Assembly (NCBI RefSeq): GCF_958979055.1
Contig: NC_084896.1
Coordinates: forward strand, 5,026,501 to 5,090,500
DNA: 64,000 bases
Direction: 5' to 3'
From: Alnus glutinosa
Taxonomy: Eukaryota; Streptophyta; Magnoliopsida; Fagales; Betulaceae
Shown: in pieces, positions 46,207 through 58,505 of the stretch
How positions within the stretch are numbered: position 1 is the stretch's first letter
Layout of the letters: every line of letters begins with the position of its first letter
Notes under the pieces: model-generated
What the model was told of the DNA's origin: nothing
The model's database searches: none
The model's input: only the letters and a program-made list of their open reading frames with translations
Program-made: the position numbers and the translations under genes

Positions 46207-47480
46207 TCTCGAATACTCTGCGGAGTTTTATCTTTCTATTAGCCTACATGCTTGTTTTTATCTTTTTGGGTAGAAAACGAAGACGTTTCTCCTTGCAGAA
46301 TCAAAGACGCTGCTCTTTGATTAGTTACACTTAATCTTCCGCTACGTTAGTTAGTATCAGAGTAGGCTTTTATCCTGACCATGGCCAATCAGCGCAACGA
46401 TGACGATCCCCTTAAAGGCACCGCTCGTGACAAGGAGGTTGTTTCAAGAGCTGAATTCCAAGTGTTCCAACAGACGATGCAACATGAGATGTGACAGATG
46501 CGAGAGATGATGTAATGCATGTACTTGGGTCCCATTCGTAGTCACATGGACAATCTTGTTCATAATGATGATGGGATCCGAGTGAGGCATACTCATCACC
46601 AACGACTTGCACCCATAAACCGAGCACCGGTCTACGAAGATCTTAGTGACGATGATGTAAGTTGCGTTCAACCTATTTCCAACCATATTTATGAATCTCT
46701 AAATAGGAAATTCGTATATGAAGAGAATGTTAGTTACAGTGAAAAAGTGGAGTTGCCATCAGAGAAACAATATGTGCAACCACAACCATTGGTTCCAACT
46801 ATTGTGCAAGTAGAAAAATATCCACCACAAGCGTAGCTCATCACGATCACCACATAAATAAATAACAATGGCGATTCCTTTGAAGAAGACAATAAAGTTG
46901 AAGGTAACATCAAGAAAAAAATATTATGAGAAATTATTATGATACTGAAGCAGTACCGTTTAATTAGAAGCTTACCTGTTCGTAGACAATGGAAGTACAA
47001 AAGGAAAAACTTGATCGTTAAGCCAAGACTTTATTTTCTTTCCTTACTAGGATTAGATTTGCTAGTAGCTTTATTTCTTTCCTTTTAGAATTAGGACTTT
47101 ATTTTCTTTCCTTACTAAGATTAGATTTGTTTTATTTATATCTTTTCCTTATTAGGATTAGATTTACTTTTACTAATAGAAAAAGGTTATACTATTGTTA
47201 CTAGAAGTCTAGAATAAAGTTTACTATTACTATTAAGATTAGGATTACTTTCTTTACAAGTATTTCTCTTCGATAAACAAGCTTACTTATTATGTAAAAC
47301 TTAAATCAATTGAATTGTTATAAAATTAGAGAATTCTCTCTCAAATACTCTGCAGAGTTTTATCTTTCTATTAGCTTGCGGGCTTGTTTTATCTTTTTGA
47401 GTAGAAGACGAATACGTTTTTCCTTGCAGAATCAAAGACGCTGCTATTTAATTAGTTACCCTTAGTCTTCCGCTACATTA
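46205..47480 (+). mobile_element. Truncated non-autonomous LTR element, second copy
   Basis: As at 22304-23829, with an additional deletion of about 200 bp: gag-region sequence at about 46935 jumps into the 3' LTR at ATACTGAAGCAG, removing the purine tract and LTR start. The gag-like frame has TGA and TAA stops near 46494-46515. The right flank ATCCTGATTC is kept. Confidence 0.82.
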
Positions 47481-48001
47481 ATCCTGATTCTTGTACTAAC
47501 CACATGAAATTGTAGTTTAATGCACGTACATTATAGTACATGCATGACAACTAACAAAGGTACAACCCCATTAATAGTAGTGTAGTACTCTCTGTAACTT
47601 TGTCCTCTTTGTTAAAAAACATGCCAATTGAGCTAGCAATAGCTTTGTTTGTTTTTAGATTTTTCTTAATCAAATAAACTCAATAATGGCTTCTTTCTTT
47701 TTTTTCTTTTTTTCCATATAACATTTAAATATTCTTTCAAATAAATACTTATAGAAAGAGAGAGGAAAGATAATTTTTTTTTTTTTTTTTAAGTAAAACA
47801 ATGGATAGGGAAGCAGTACTATTTAACGTCCGTAACGCTTTTGTTTCCTTTGAGTTTTCCTTATTTTAGGAAATACCGAATGAATATATTGCAATGGTAT
47901 TTTTAGGAGTTTTCCCTGTACTTAGAGAAGCAAATGGGATTTAAAGAGTCTATTGTTAATGGTGTGGATGCTGCATTTCTAAGAGAGTTGGGTCATAGAC
48001 G

Positions 48002-48165
48002 TAATAACATGAATCTCTGATTATAAAGAATATCTGATCATGTGGGTTTTTATGATCAACCATTGAATCTGTTTTTCTACATGTAGGTCTTGAATATTAA
48101 TCCAATGGTTAATCTTAAAAAATGTTGTTAAAGTTGTACAAAAGTTATACAAAAAACATTACTAT
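48002..48165. mobile_element. MITE family copy (block 2, upstream of OMT-D)
   Basis: Homologous to 24391-24550. Confidence 0.6.
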
Positions 48166-48901
48166 TTAAGAAAAAGAAAGAAAAAATAATAGGTACCTAC
48201 GCGCCGTCGGACCATGCACTTTAATTTGATTGGGAGAAATTAATCTATGCAGATATATAGTTCAACTTGAAAATGTAATTGGTGATAAATTGATAATTAC
48301 CTCCCAACGGACACTTTGACTAGGACAAATCCAGATATATAGTTTGCTGTGAATGCGAGTCATGAAACCTCATTCACGTTAGGTCATAATTAAGGGAGAT
48401 ATTCATTTGCGTGTTCAACTTGAGTTGTGTTAAAATTTTGAATTGTTATGGCAAAATGAAGATGAAGATATTCATTCAAAAAAAAAAAAAAAAAATTGAA
48501 GATGAAGACAATTGCATCTCTAGCTCCCCAACTCTTCAACGGATAGCATTAATTTCAACTTGTACTGTTACACATATTATATTCAATTTCAGCAAATTGA
48601 TGGTCAGTGCCGTAATAATAAGACTTGAGACGTGGAGACACGTAAGAAATTAAGTTTTTACAGTGCTCGAGCAAAAGAATTTAGGCATGCACGAAAGATG
48701 GTCATTAATTATTGCATTCCTCACGTGATCGATCGAATCACAAATTCAAACAAATGGTTCACAAATCTAGTTTCAGTGGCTGCACCAATGCCAAGAAGAT
48801 TGTTTATCGTAAATAAAAGGCATGTATATATGTCACGTGAACATTAACAAATAATTCAAACATTGTTTTGAGTAGGGGCAGATCGATGAGAGGGGTATCA
48901 T

Positions 48902-48904
<3 letters not shown>

Positions 48905-48979
<75 letters not shown>
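48905..48979. repeat. (TA)n microsatellite
   Basis: About 37 uninterrupted TA units; not present at the equivalent position upstream of OMT-C (32350), so it expanded in this copy. Confidence 0.9.
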
Positions 48980-48983
<4 letters not shown>

Positions 48984-50845
48984 TCGAGTTCTTTCTTAAA
49001 TTTGCATAGAATGGTGATATAAAAACTAAATTATTTCTTAGAATTGTATAGAATGATGATACGTGGTATGAACCCATACTTTTTAGTGATTGAACTGTCT
49101 TTTAAATAAAATTGAACCGGTCTATTTAATATATCTCTATTAATGATACAATTAGTCTCTCTCTCTTAATTAATGATGCAAATAGGACTCTTTTGTAGAG
49201 AAAGGTGTTTCTTTAGTATTTTATATTTTTGGTTGAAATCTAAATATGTTTCCATTTTGTTTGTGAAATTTTTGGTTAAGCAATTCTTCATTTGAATGTT
49301 TATGAGATTTTTTTTTTTTTTCGTTCATTTGCTTTTTCGAATGTGAAAAATTAAACCAGAATACTTCCAGATTTTTTTATTATAGCAAGAGACAAATAGA
49401 GACTTATAATTTTAAATACAGAAGGTATCAGAAAAAGCACTGAAGAATAAAGAAATTTTGTTATATTTTTTATTAATAACTAGATAGAAGTTACTTCTAT
49501 ATTATGTTGATAACTGCTAATCAAATCATCCATAACTGCTTAGATAACAGTCCACCAAATCAATTGATCATGACCATCCAAAGTTGAAGTATTAAGTGCG
49601 CCACTAGCGCCCACTGCCACAAGTACGCGCGCATCGGTGTTTTACGCCGTACTAGAGTATACATGTACGAGTATACATTAAAACATTACTTTAAATGCTT
49701 AAAGTGTGTTGGGCCTTATAAATACCAACTATTGTTTTTCTTTTTTCCATATGAGACTATCTTCATTTAATGCTCTTTCACACATTCATTTTAAAACATT
49801 CTCAAAACACAAAATAAATATATATACATATTAATTTTAAAAATGCTTTAACATAATCTAATTCTTTATTGAACTATAAAACGTACGGATCGAGATATAT
49901 TTTTTATTGGACTTAACACGACTTATAAATATCAAATAATTATAATCATATTAGAAAGAAATTAAGAATGATTAATTTTTTCACATGCTAGCTTTGATAT
50001 GATAGCTTTCGTTGATTTTTGTACTGCACGGTACGTATATGAACCAATTAAATTGATTATTGAATGCTTGTGCTTCAACTTCAACGGTTTTACTGTCCAA
50101 CTATTACGTACACTTATTCTTTAATTGCAACTCTAGCTCTTCAACTCTTCAACGGATGGCATTTCAACTTGAACTGTTACAGTACTTATTCAATATATAT
50201 ATTTCAGCAAATTGATGGTAGGTGCCGACCGTACGTACGTAATAAGACTAGCTTGAGACGCGCGTGGAGACTCGTAAGAAAGTTTTTACCCAGCTCGAGC
50301 AAAAGAATTAAAGCATGCACGAAAGATGCATGGTCATTAATTATTGCATGTCTCACGTGAATCACAAATTCAAACAAATGGTGCACAAGTCCAGTTTCAG
50401 GGGCTGCATGCACGTACCAATATTGCCAATAGTACTATCTGGATTTTTTTCTAAAAGTTTGACTTCCAAGATCTCTCTGTCTCTGAGACTGTTTAACAAG
50501 AAAATGAAAACCAAGTAATTCACATATCACACCGAAGCGAGCAGAAACTTCTAGTGACCAACTGTATACGCAAACTCTTAAAAACTTTGTAGCAAAAAAG
50601 TTGTAAATCAGGTGAAAGCCAAGCCGGGTTAGGCCAGGTTGTAGAGTACGTGCCAAACACAGAACCTAACAAGGCCACCTGATTCAGGCTACTAGTCGTA
50701 TTGGCTATTTAAATAGAGAGAATCATTTTATGGCCTAAATTAAATTCCACTTAATTAAAATCAAGTTTGAACCATCTAGATTTCTAGTTGTTGTTTGAAT
50801 GAATCGATGAAGCTCCAGAGGCACCGGGCCCCATCAAATTTTGAG

Positions 50846-50852
50846 CACGTGG
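50846..50852 (+). promoter_or_regulatory. G-box upstream of OMT-D
   Basis: CACGTGG in the context TTGAGCACGTGGCTAAC. It is further from the ATG (about 510 bp) than in the other copies because a MITE has inserted between the two. Confidence 0.5.
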
Positions 50853-50920
50853 CTAACTTGAAACACATGATCAACACCCGAACTCGTCGTCCATGCATTA
50901 GTTGTCGGTAATACACAGTA

Positions 50921-51186
50921 CTGAGCTTGTTTGGTAACTCATTCACAAAATTTTCATTTTCATTTTACTTCTTCCAAAAACATCAAATCAAAAACATTCT
51001 TACTTTTTTACACTTTTTACATCACATCAATAATTTTTTATTATTATTCAACCAAAAAAACCACTACAAAACAAAACTTTTTCACTTTTCTATAAAACAT
51101 TCTCAAATTTTATATCACATCAATCATTTTTTACTACTATTCAAATAAATATTACAATTCACAATCACTTACCAAACAAGCTCAGT
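50921..51186. mobile_element. MITE inserted in the OMT-D promoter
   Basis: Perfect terminal inverted repeats CTGAGCTTGTTTGGTAA / TTACCAAACAAGCTCAG enclose 266 bp of AT-rich DNA. The three sister promoters read GTAATACACRGTAAGCAACAA straight through this point, so the empty site is known. The exact target duplication is unclear because of an extra TAA. Confidence 0.85.
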
Positions 51187-51289
51187 AATAAGCAACAACG
51201 ACGTACAGTCGACTTTGAGGACCAGTCTTAATTTCCTCATAGTCATAGATCAATCAACTATCTAGCTTGCGACAACAATTCTTTCTTCT

Positions 51290-51299
51290 ATATATATAT
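51290..51299 (+). promoter_or_regulatory. Putative TATA box of OMT-D
   Basis: TATATATATATG about 70 bp before the ATG at 51364. Confidence 0.6.
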
Positions 51300-51363
51300 G
51301 TAGATTGCTCAACCTGAAATGTATTACCACGTACAGCTGAAATAGATTGCTATAGAGAGAGAT

Positions 51364-52536
51364 ATGGAAGAAACACAAAGAGAGACAAACTGGTGCGACG
51401 AAGAAGATCGAGAGGCGGAAGCGAGTATCTGGAAATACATCTTCGGATTCACAGAAATGTCTGTAGTCAAGTGTGCCATTGAGCTTGGGATAGCTGATGC
51501 CATTGAAAGCCATGGCAGCCCGATGACGCTATCTGAGTTGTCATCAGCTCTAACATGCGCTCCGTCCCCCCTCTACCGCATAATGAGGTTTCTAATGCAC
51601 CGCGGAATATTCAAAGAGGAACTCAACACCCATGGCTCCCCATGTTATGCACAAACGAGTTTGTCTCGCCGTCTGGTGAGATATGGAGAACACAGCATGG
51701 CTGCTTTCTTTATGCTAAATAGCAGCCCACTGGTGATGGCATCATTGCATCGTCTCAGTGCCCGTGTTCTAGCCAATGAGAGTACTTCACCATTTGAGGT
51801 GGCTCATGGTGAAGATGCATGGAGCTTTTTAGCAGCCAATCCTGCTCATAGTCATCTCGTCAATGAAGCAATGGCTTCTGACGCCAGGGTGGCCGTGCCT
51901 GCAATAATTCACGGTTGTCCGGAGGTGTTTCATGGGCTTGGCAGTTTAGTGGATGTGGGTGGGGGCAATGGAACAACTTTGCACATGTTGGTGCAGGCAT
52001 TCCCATGGCTTCAAGGCATCAACTTTGATCTTCCTCATGTTGTCTCTGAAGCCCTGGAATTCCACGGAGTTGAACATGTTGGGGGTGACATGTTTGAAAG
52101 TGTTCCAAAGGCTGATGCGGCTTTCTTAATGGTAAGTACGGTCCCACACCGACTGAAACTAAACGAATTGAAAGACCTCTTTATATATACATATTAATTT
52201 ATTTTGCTTGAATATATAAATCACCTCTGTGAATTGCAGTGGATTCTACATGATTGGGGAGACGACGAGTGCATCCAAATCCTTAAGAACTGCAGAAAAG
52301 CAATTTCAGAAAACAAAGGAAAGGTAATAATTGTTGAGGCTGTGATTGAAGAAGCGAAAATGGACAAGCTAAGTGATGCGACGTTGGCGCTAGACATGGC
52401 AATGATGGCTCATACAAATGCGGGCAAAGAAAGGACCTTCAAGGAGTGGGAATTTCTTCTTCTGAAGGCTGGATTTACAAGATACACCGTCAAATCTATT
52501 CGTGCTGTTCAATCTGTTATTGAGGCATTTCTCTAA
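51364..52536 (+). CDS. OMT-D: class II plant O-methyltransferase, two exons, intact
   Basis: Exons 51364-52131 and 52240-52536, GT-AG, 108-bp intron; 354 residues. It is nearly identical to OMT-B, with differences mainly in the N-terminus (EEDREAEA), D190H just before the SAM motif, R304T, M331L and a final leucine instead of proline. LVDVGGGNG (195-203), FDLPHVV, GGDMF, H260 in LHDW, E289 and E320 are all kept. The promoter differs most from its sisters: an interrupted CT tract, a 266-bp MITE and a (TA)n expansion. It should encode a working methyltransferase, although its expression may differ from OMT-B. Confidence 0.92.
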
Positions 52537-52967
52537 GTTATATACAACTTAAAGGAACGACGTATTATTTTTCTTTTTGTAATAATGGCAACTACGTATT
52601 ACAAGGAGGGCCAGCTCAATTAAGATGTTTGATTGCCTAGAAAATAAAAACATATTTGGTTTGGTTAAATTAATGCCGTAAGAAAATGATCATATGGGTT
52701 TTCTCTGTTCATAACCATGACTTCAAATGTCAACTACAGTTTATAGTTATTTTGGACGTACTAGCCTTTTTAGGTTTGGGAAAGGATTCCCTGCGTCGGA
52801 TCCATCCTGGGCCTTTGTCCTAATCTTCTAGTCTTTACATGTAAGTTCCATGGGCTGTGTGACTTGCGTCGGCCCAATTACTAACATACTCATTATGCTC
52901 TCAAGTCTGAAGACGTGTATTTTGGTATTAATGTGAGATTTTAAATAGTGAGTTACAATTTGATTAC

Positions 52968-53010
<43 letters not shown>

Positions 53011-54531
53011 AGAAGAAAAAAAAAAGGAGGGAAAAGTACACATAACCCCCTCAAACTACCACCTTATTGTCAATGTACCCCCAAACTTCTAATTGTGTCA
53101 ATGTCCCCCCTCAAACTATAAAAAAATGTCAATGTCCTCCCTAAGACCGATAAGAAGACAAAAATGACCTTAAATTTTTTTAAATAAGACAAAAATGTCC
53201 TTATAAATTAAAAATTAAAACTAAAAAATTAAAAATAAAAATAAAAAACTAAAAAAATTATTATTTTTTATAACAAATTAAAAAATTAAATAAAAAACGA
53301 AACGAAAAAATAAATGAAAATTATTATTATTTAAAAAAAAAAAAACCTTAAAAGAAAAAGAAAAAACAGTTTTAAGTTTTTTTGGTATAAATTTTTGTTA
53401 TTTTATATTTTTTTAATATTTTTTTAGTTTTTATTTGGGGGACATTGACATTTTTTGGTAGTTTAGGGGAAGACATTAATACAATTGGTAGTTTGGAGAG
53501 TACATTGACAATGATGTGGTAGTTTGAGAGGGTTAGATGTACTTTTCCCAAAAAAAAATTGACTTTGGTTTGTGACACGTGCTTGTGTACCGTGTCCTGC
53601 TAGAGGTGAATAATGTAGTATTATATATGTAATGGAATCGTTGTAAAGCAATGTCTCCTGTAGAATAAATTTACACATTTTGTATGATAAAGTTGATGTG
53701 GAAATTTTTTCTTCTCTTTTTTTTTTTTTGAAAAAAAAAATTCTAATTTCCCCCCTCCATCTGATTTGTCCCCATTTTTTTTAAAAAAGAAATGAAAAAA
53801 AAAAATCGACGTCAGCTTTATTGTACAAAGTATATACATTTGTTATGCAGCAAATATTACTTATCGTTGTATGCTTGCGTTGGCTTCCTAAGTCTGCCAA
53901 AATCCTGGATGATTATCCTTCTTCATAAGCCTCCACGTTTTTCAGGCCACTACAAGGTAAGGGTGTACATGAGAATGCGGATACGGTTCTTTATAATATT
54001 TGCAGTAGCTTTTGTAAATTGAGAATATCACTTTCAGATATCCATATCTGCATCCGCATCCACATCGTGTTTTCACTAACCACATCATCGCGGTTATTAT
54101 GGTTTATATTTGTCTTCCATAACCTGATGCTTTGATACCATTGAAGGAAATTGAATGAAATAGAATATTAGAGAATATGTGGAAGGATCTCTTAGGGTGA
54201 AACAAAATGGCGGTTCTATCAGAACGAAAAATTGTGTGCGATTTATCTGGTAGGGCCGGCTCGTCCACTAGGCGACTTAGGCGGTGGCCTAAGACCCCCA
54301 AAAGTAGTATTGATGCACTATATATATGAAAAAATGAAGACCGGTTTGTTAAAAAAATATAAATAAAAAAGCCCAATTATATTGCACAATGATTTTGCAA
54401 AAGAAAGGGAAAAAAAAAAAAATGCATTAACTCTCCTTTGAGAGACTCTAAATCTCATGGAAAAATCAACCATAAGGCTCAGAAACACAAGGAAAGAAAA
54501 AAAGGCATTAACTCTCCTTTGAGAGAATCTT
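52537..54531. other. Spacer downstream of OMT-D
   Basis: No gene. It contains a long A run at 52974-53008, the complete inverted-repeat element (53029-53549) and AT-rich DNA up to the LTR element. Confidence 0.55.
53029..53549. mobile_element. Inverted-repeat element with arms of about 115 bp
   Basis: The left arm starts GGGAAAAGTACACATAACCC and the right arm ends with its near complement, GGGTTAGATGTACTTTTCCC-like. Both contain the TGTCAATGTACYCYC and CAAACTACCA blocks in inverse order. The interior is AT-rich and non-coding. Only the right half survives in block 1. Confidence 0.82.
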
Positions 54532-56431
54532 TGATGTAGGACGGAATTTTCTAATATTTTCAATGAAAACGAAAATAGAAAAGATGTTTAAAATAATACT
54601 GAAGCAGCACTGTTTGATTAGAAGCTTACCTGCTCGCAGACAATGGAAGTACAAAATGAAAGACTTGATCGTTAAGTCAAGACTTTATTTTCTTTGTTTA
54701 CTAGGACTAAATTTGCTAGTAGCTTTATATCTTTCTTTTTATGATTAAGACTTTATTTTCTTTCCTTACTAGGATTAAATTTGTTTTAATTATTTCTTTT
54801 CCTTATTAGGATTAGATTTACTTTTACTACTAGAATAAGGTTTACTATTACTATTAAGATTAGGATTACTTTCTCAACAAGTATTTCTCTTCTATAAATA
54901 AGCTTGCTTATTATGTAAAACTTAAATAAATTGAATTGTTATAAAATCAGAGAATTCTCTCTCAAATACTTTGCAGAGTTTTATCTTTCTATTAGCCTAC
55001 GGGCTTGTTTTATCTTTTTGGGTAGAAAACGAAGACGCTTCTCATTGCAGAATCAAAGACGCTACTCTTTGATTAGTTACCCTTAGTCTTCTGCTACGTT
55101 AATTGGTATTTGAGCAGGCTTTTATACTGATCATGGCCAATCAGCACAACGGTGACGATCCCCTTAACGACACCGCTCGTGACAGGGAGGTTGTTTCAAG
55201 AGCCGAATTCCAAGTGTTCCGACAGACGATGCAACAAGAGATGCGACAGATGCGAGAGATGATGGAACACATGTACATGGGTCCTATTCGTAATCACATG
55301 GACAATCTTGTTCATAATGACGATGGGATCCAAGTGAGGTATACTCGTCACCAACAACTTGTACCCATAAATCGAGCATCGGTCTACGAAGATCTTAGTG
55401 ACGACGATATAAGTTGTGTTCAACCTGTTTCTAACCATATTTATGAATCTCCAAATTGGAAATTCGTATATGAAGAGAATGTTAGTTACAGTGAAAAAGT
55501 AGAGTTGCCATCAGAGAAACAATAAGTGCAACCACAACCATTGATTCCAACTATTGTGCAAGTAGAAGAATATCCACCACAAGCGCAGCTCATCACGATT
55601 ACCACAGAAATAAATAATAATGGCGATTCCTTTGAAGAATACAATAAAGTTGAAGGTAACATCAAGAAAAAAATATTATGAGAAATTATTATGGAATGAG
55701 ACAAAAAGGAAATGTCATGTTTAGCACTATTTTATGTAGATTTCTCCAAGTATCTTTCTCCAAAAGAGCCTCGTGTGACTTGTCACAAAGAAAACTCGAG
55801 GACGAAGTTTTTTCAAGTGGGGGTATCTGATGTAGGACGGAATTTACTAATATTTTCAGTGAAAACGAAAATAGAAAAGATGTCCAAAAATGATACTGAA
55901 GCAGCACCATTTGATTAGAAGCTTACCTGTTCGTAGACAATGAAAGTACAAAAGGAAATACTTGATCGTTAAGCCAAGACTTTATTTTCTTTCCTTACTA
56001 GGATTAGATTTACTAATAACTTTATTTCTTTTCTTTTAGAATTAGGACTTTATTTTCTTTCTTTACTAGGATTAGATTTGTTTTATTTATTTCTTTTCCT
56101 TATTAGGATTAGATTTACTTTTACTAATAGAATAAGGCTATACTATTGTTACTAGAAGTCTAGAATAAGGTTTACTATTACTATTAGGATTAGGATTACT
56201 TTCTCTACAAGTATTTATCTTCTATAAACAGACTTGCTTATTATGTAAAACTTAAATCAATTGAATTGTTATAAAATCAGAGAATTATCTCTCAAATACT
56301 CTGCAGAATTTTATCTTTCTATTAGCTTGCGAGCTTGTTTTATCTTTTTGAGTAGAAGACGAAGACGCTTTTCCTTGCAGAATCAAAGACGCTGCTATTT
56401 GATTAGTTATCCTTAGTCTTCCACTACGTTA
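54532..56431 (+). mobile_element. Complete small non-autonomous LTR retrotransposon (block 2)
   Basis: 5' LTR 54532-55101, 3' LTR 55828-56431, same ends and primer-binding site as at 28990. Flanks are ATCTT (54527) and ATCCT (56432), the same target with one change. Being at the same position in both blocks, it predates the 24-kb duplication. Confidence 0.9.
55133..55525 (+). pseudogene. Gag-like frame of the block-2 LTR element, truncated by a stop
   Basis: Same frame as 29620-30168, but TAT has become TAA after SEKQ, cutting it to 130 residues. Confidence 0.55.
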
Positions 56432-56937
56432 ATCCTGATTCTTGTACTAACCACATGAAATTGTAGTTTAATGCACGTACATTATAGTACATGCATGACA
56501 ACTAACAAAGGTACAACCCCATTAATAGTAGTGTAGTACTCTCTGTAACTTTGTCCTCTTTGTTAAAAAACATGCCAATTGAGCTAGCAATAGCTTTGTT
56601 TGTTTTTAGATTTTTCTTAATCAAATAAACTCAATAATGGCTTCTTTCTTTTTTTTCATATAACATTTAAATATTCTTTCAAATAAATACTTATAGAAAG
56701 AGAGAGGAAAGATAAATCTTTTTTTTTTTTTTTAAGTAAAACAATGGATAGGGAAGCAATAGTATTTAAGGTAACACTTTTAGTTCTTTTGGGTTTTCCT
56801 TATTTTAGGAAATACCGAATGAATATATTGCAATGGTATTTTTAAGAGTTTTCCCTGTATTTAGGAAAGCGAATGGGATTTAAAGAGTCTATTGCTAATG
56901 GTGTGGATGCCGCATTTCTAAGAGAGTTCGGTCATAG

Positions 56938-57105
56938 ACGTTATAACATGAATCTCTTATTATAAAGAATCTCTAATCATGTGGGTTTTTATGATCAACC
57001 ATTAAATTTGTTTTTCTACATGTAGGTCCTGAATTGAATATCAATCCAATGGTTGATCTTAAAAAATGTCGTTAAAGTTATACAAAAATTATACAAAAAA
57101 CATTA
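56938..57105. mobile_element. MITE family copy (block 2, upstream of OMT-E)
   Basis: Homologous to 31437-31605. Confidence 0.6.
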
Positions 57106-57843
57106 CTATTTAAGAAAAAGAAAGAAAAAACAATAGGTACCTACGCGCCCTCGGACCATGCACTTTAATTTGATTGGGAGAAATTAATCTATGCAGATAT
57201 ATAGTTCAACTTGAAAACGTAATTGGTGATAAATTAATAATTACCTCCCAACGGACACTTTGACTAGGACAAATCCAGATATATAGTTCGTTGTGAATGC
57301 GAGTCATGAAACCTCATTCAGTCATTAGTAACTTTTGATAGTTGGCCGATTGATTCATTGAAGATGTATATATGGGTACGTTAGGTCATAATTAAGGGAG
57401 ATATTCATTTGCGTGTTCAACTTGAATTGTGTTAAAATTTTGAATTGTTATGGCAAAATGAAGATGAAGATATTCATTCAAAAAAAAAAAAAAATTGAAG
57501 ATGAAGACAATTGCATCTCTAGCTCCCCAACTCTTCAACGGATAGCATTAATTTCAACTTGTACTGTTACACATATTATATTCAATTTCAGCAAATTGAT
57601 GGTCAGTGCCGTAATAATAAGACTTGAGACGTGGAGACACGTAAGAAATTAAGTTTTTACGGTGCTCGAGCAAGAGAATTTAGACATGCACGAAACATGG
57701 TCATTAATTATTGCATTCCTCACGTGATCGATCGAATCACAAATTCAAACAAATGGTGCACAAGTCCAGTTTCAGCGGCTGCACCAATGCCAAGGCCCAA
57801 TATATAGTACTAGCTGGATTTTTTTCTAAAAGTTTGACTTCCA

Positions 57844-57846
<3 letters not shown>

Positions 57847-57901
<55 letters not shown>
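57847..57901. repeat. (CT)n microsatellite upstream of OMT-E
   Basis: About 27 uninterrupted CT units, the longest of the four homologous tracts. Confidence 0.92.
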
Positions 57902-57902
<1 letters not shown>

Positions 57903-58255
57903 ACTGCTTAACAAGAAAATGAAAACCAAGTAATTCACATATCACACTGAAGCGAGGAGAAACTTCTAGTGACGAAATGTATACGCAAACTCTTAAAAAC
58001 TTGTAGCAAAAAAGTTGTAAATATTCAGCGGTGAAAGCCAAGCCCCAGGTTGTAGAGTACGTACAGAACCTAAAAAGGCCACCTGATTCAGGCTACCAGT
58101 TGTATTGGCCTTTTAAGCTGTCTTCAAATAGATAGAATCATTTTATGGCCTAAATAAAATTCCACTTAAAATCAAGTTTGAACCATACATCTAGATTTCT
58201 AGGTTTGAATAGATCGATGGAGCTCCAGAGGCACCGGGCCCCATCAAATTATGAG

Positions 58256-58262
58256 CACGTGG
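58256..58262 (+). promoter_or_regulatory. G-box upstream of OMT-E
   Basis: CACGTGG at the conserved place, about 245 bp before the ATG. Confidence 0.5.
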
Positions 58263-58428
58263 CAAACGCGAAACACGAACTCGATCAACACCCGAACTTG
58301 TCGCCCATGCATTAGTTGTCTGTAATACACAGTAAGCAACAACGTAGAGTCGACTTTGAGGACCAGTCTTAATTTCCTGATAGTCATAGAATAATTAACA
58401 ATCTTGCGACAACAATATTTCTTTCTTC

Positions 58429-58438
58429 TATATATATG
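58429..58438 (+). promoter_or_regulatory. Putative TATA box of OMT-E
   Basis: TATATATATG about 70 bp upstream of the ATG at 58506. Confidence 0.6.
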
Positions 58439-58505
58439 TAGATTGCTCAACGTACCTGAGATGTATTACCTCTTACAGCAGAAATAGATTGCTATAGAGA
58501 GAGAT

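Larger units (their letters stand above)
47481..51289. other. Upstream region of OMT-D
   Basis: No gene. It contains a MITE copy (48002-48165), a (TA)n tract (about 48905-48979), the two-copy direct-repeat arrangement also seen at OMT-C (blocks near 48500-48780 and 50125-50400), about 1.3 kb of AT-rich DNA between them, a second MITE (50921-51186) and the promoter. Confidence 0.6.
56437..58428. other. Spacer between the LTR element and OMT-E
   Basis: No gene. It holds a MITE copy (56938-57105), a single copy of the direct-repeat block (57500-57790), a long CT microsatellite and promoter blocks. It resembles the OMT-B upstream layout rather than that of its coding sister OMT-C. Confidence 0.6.
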
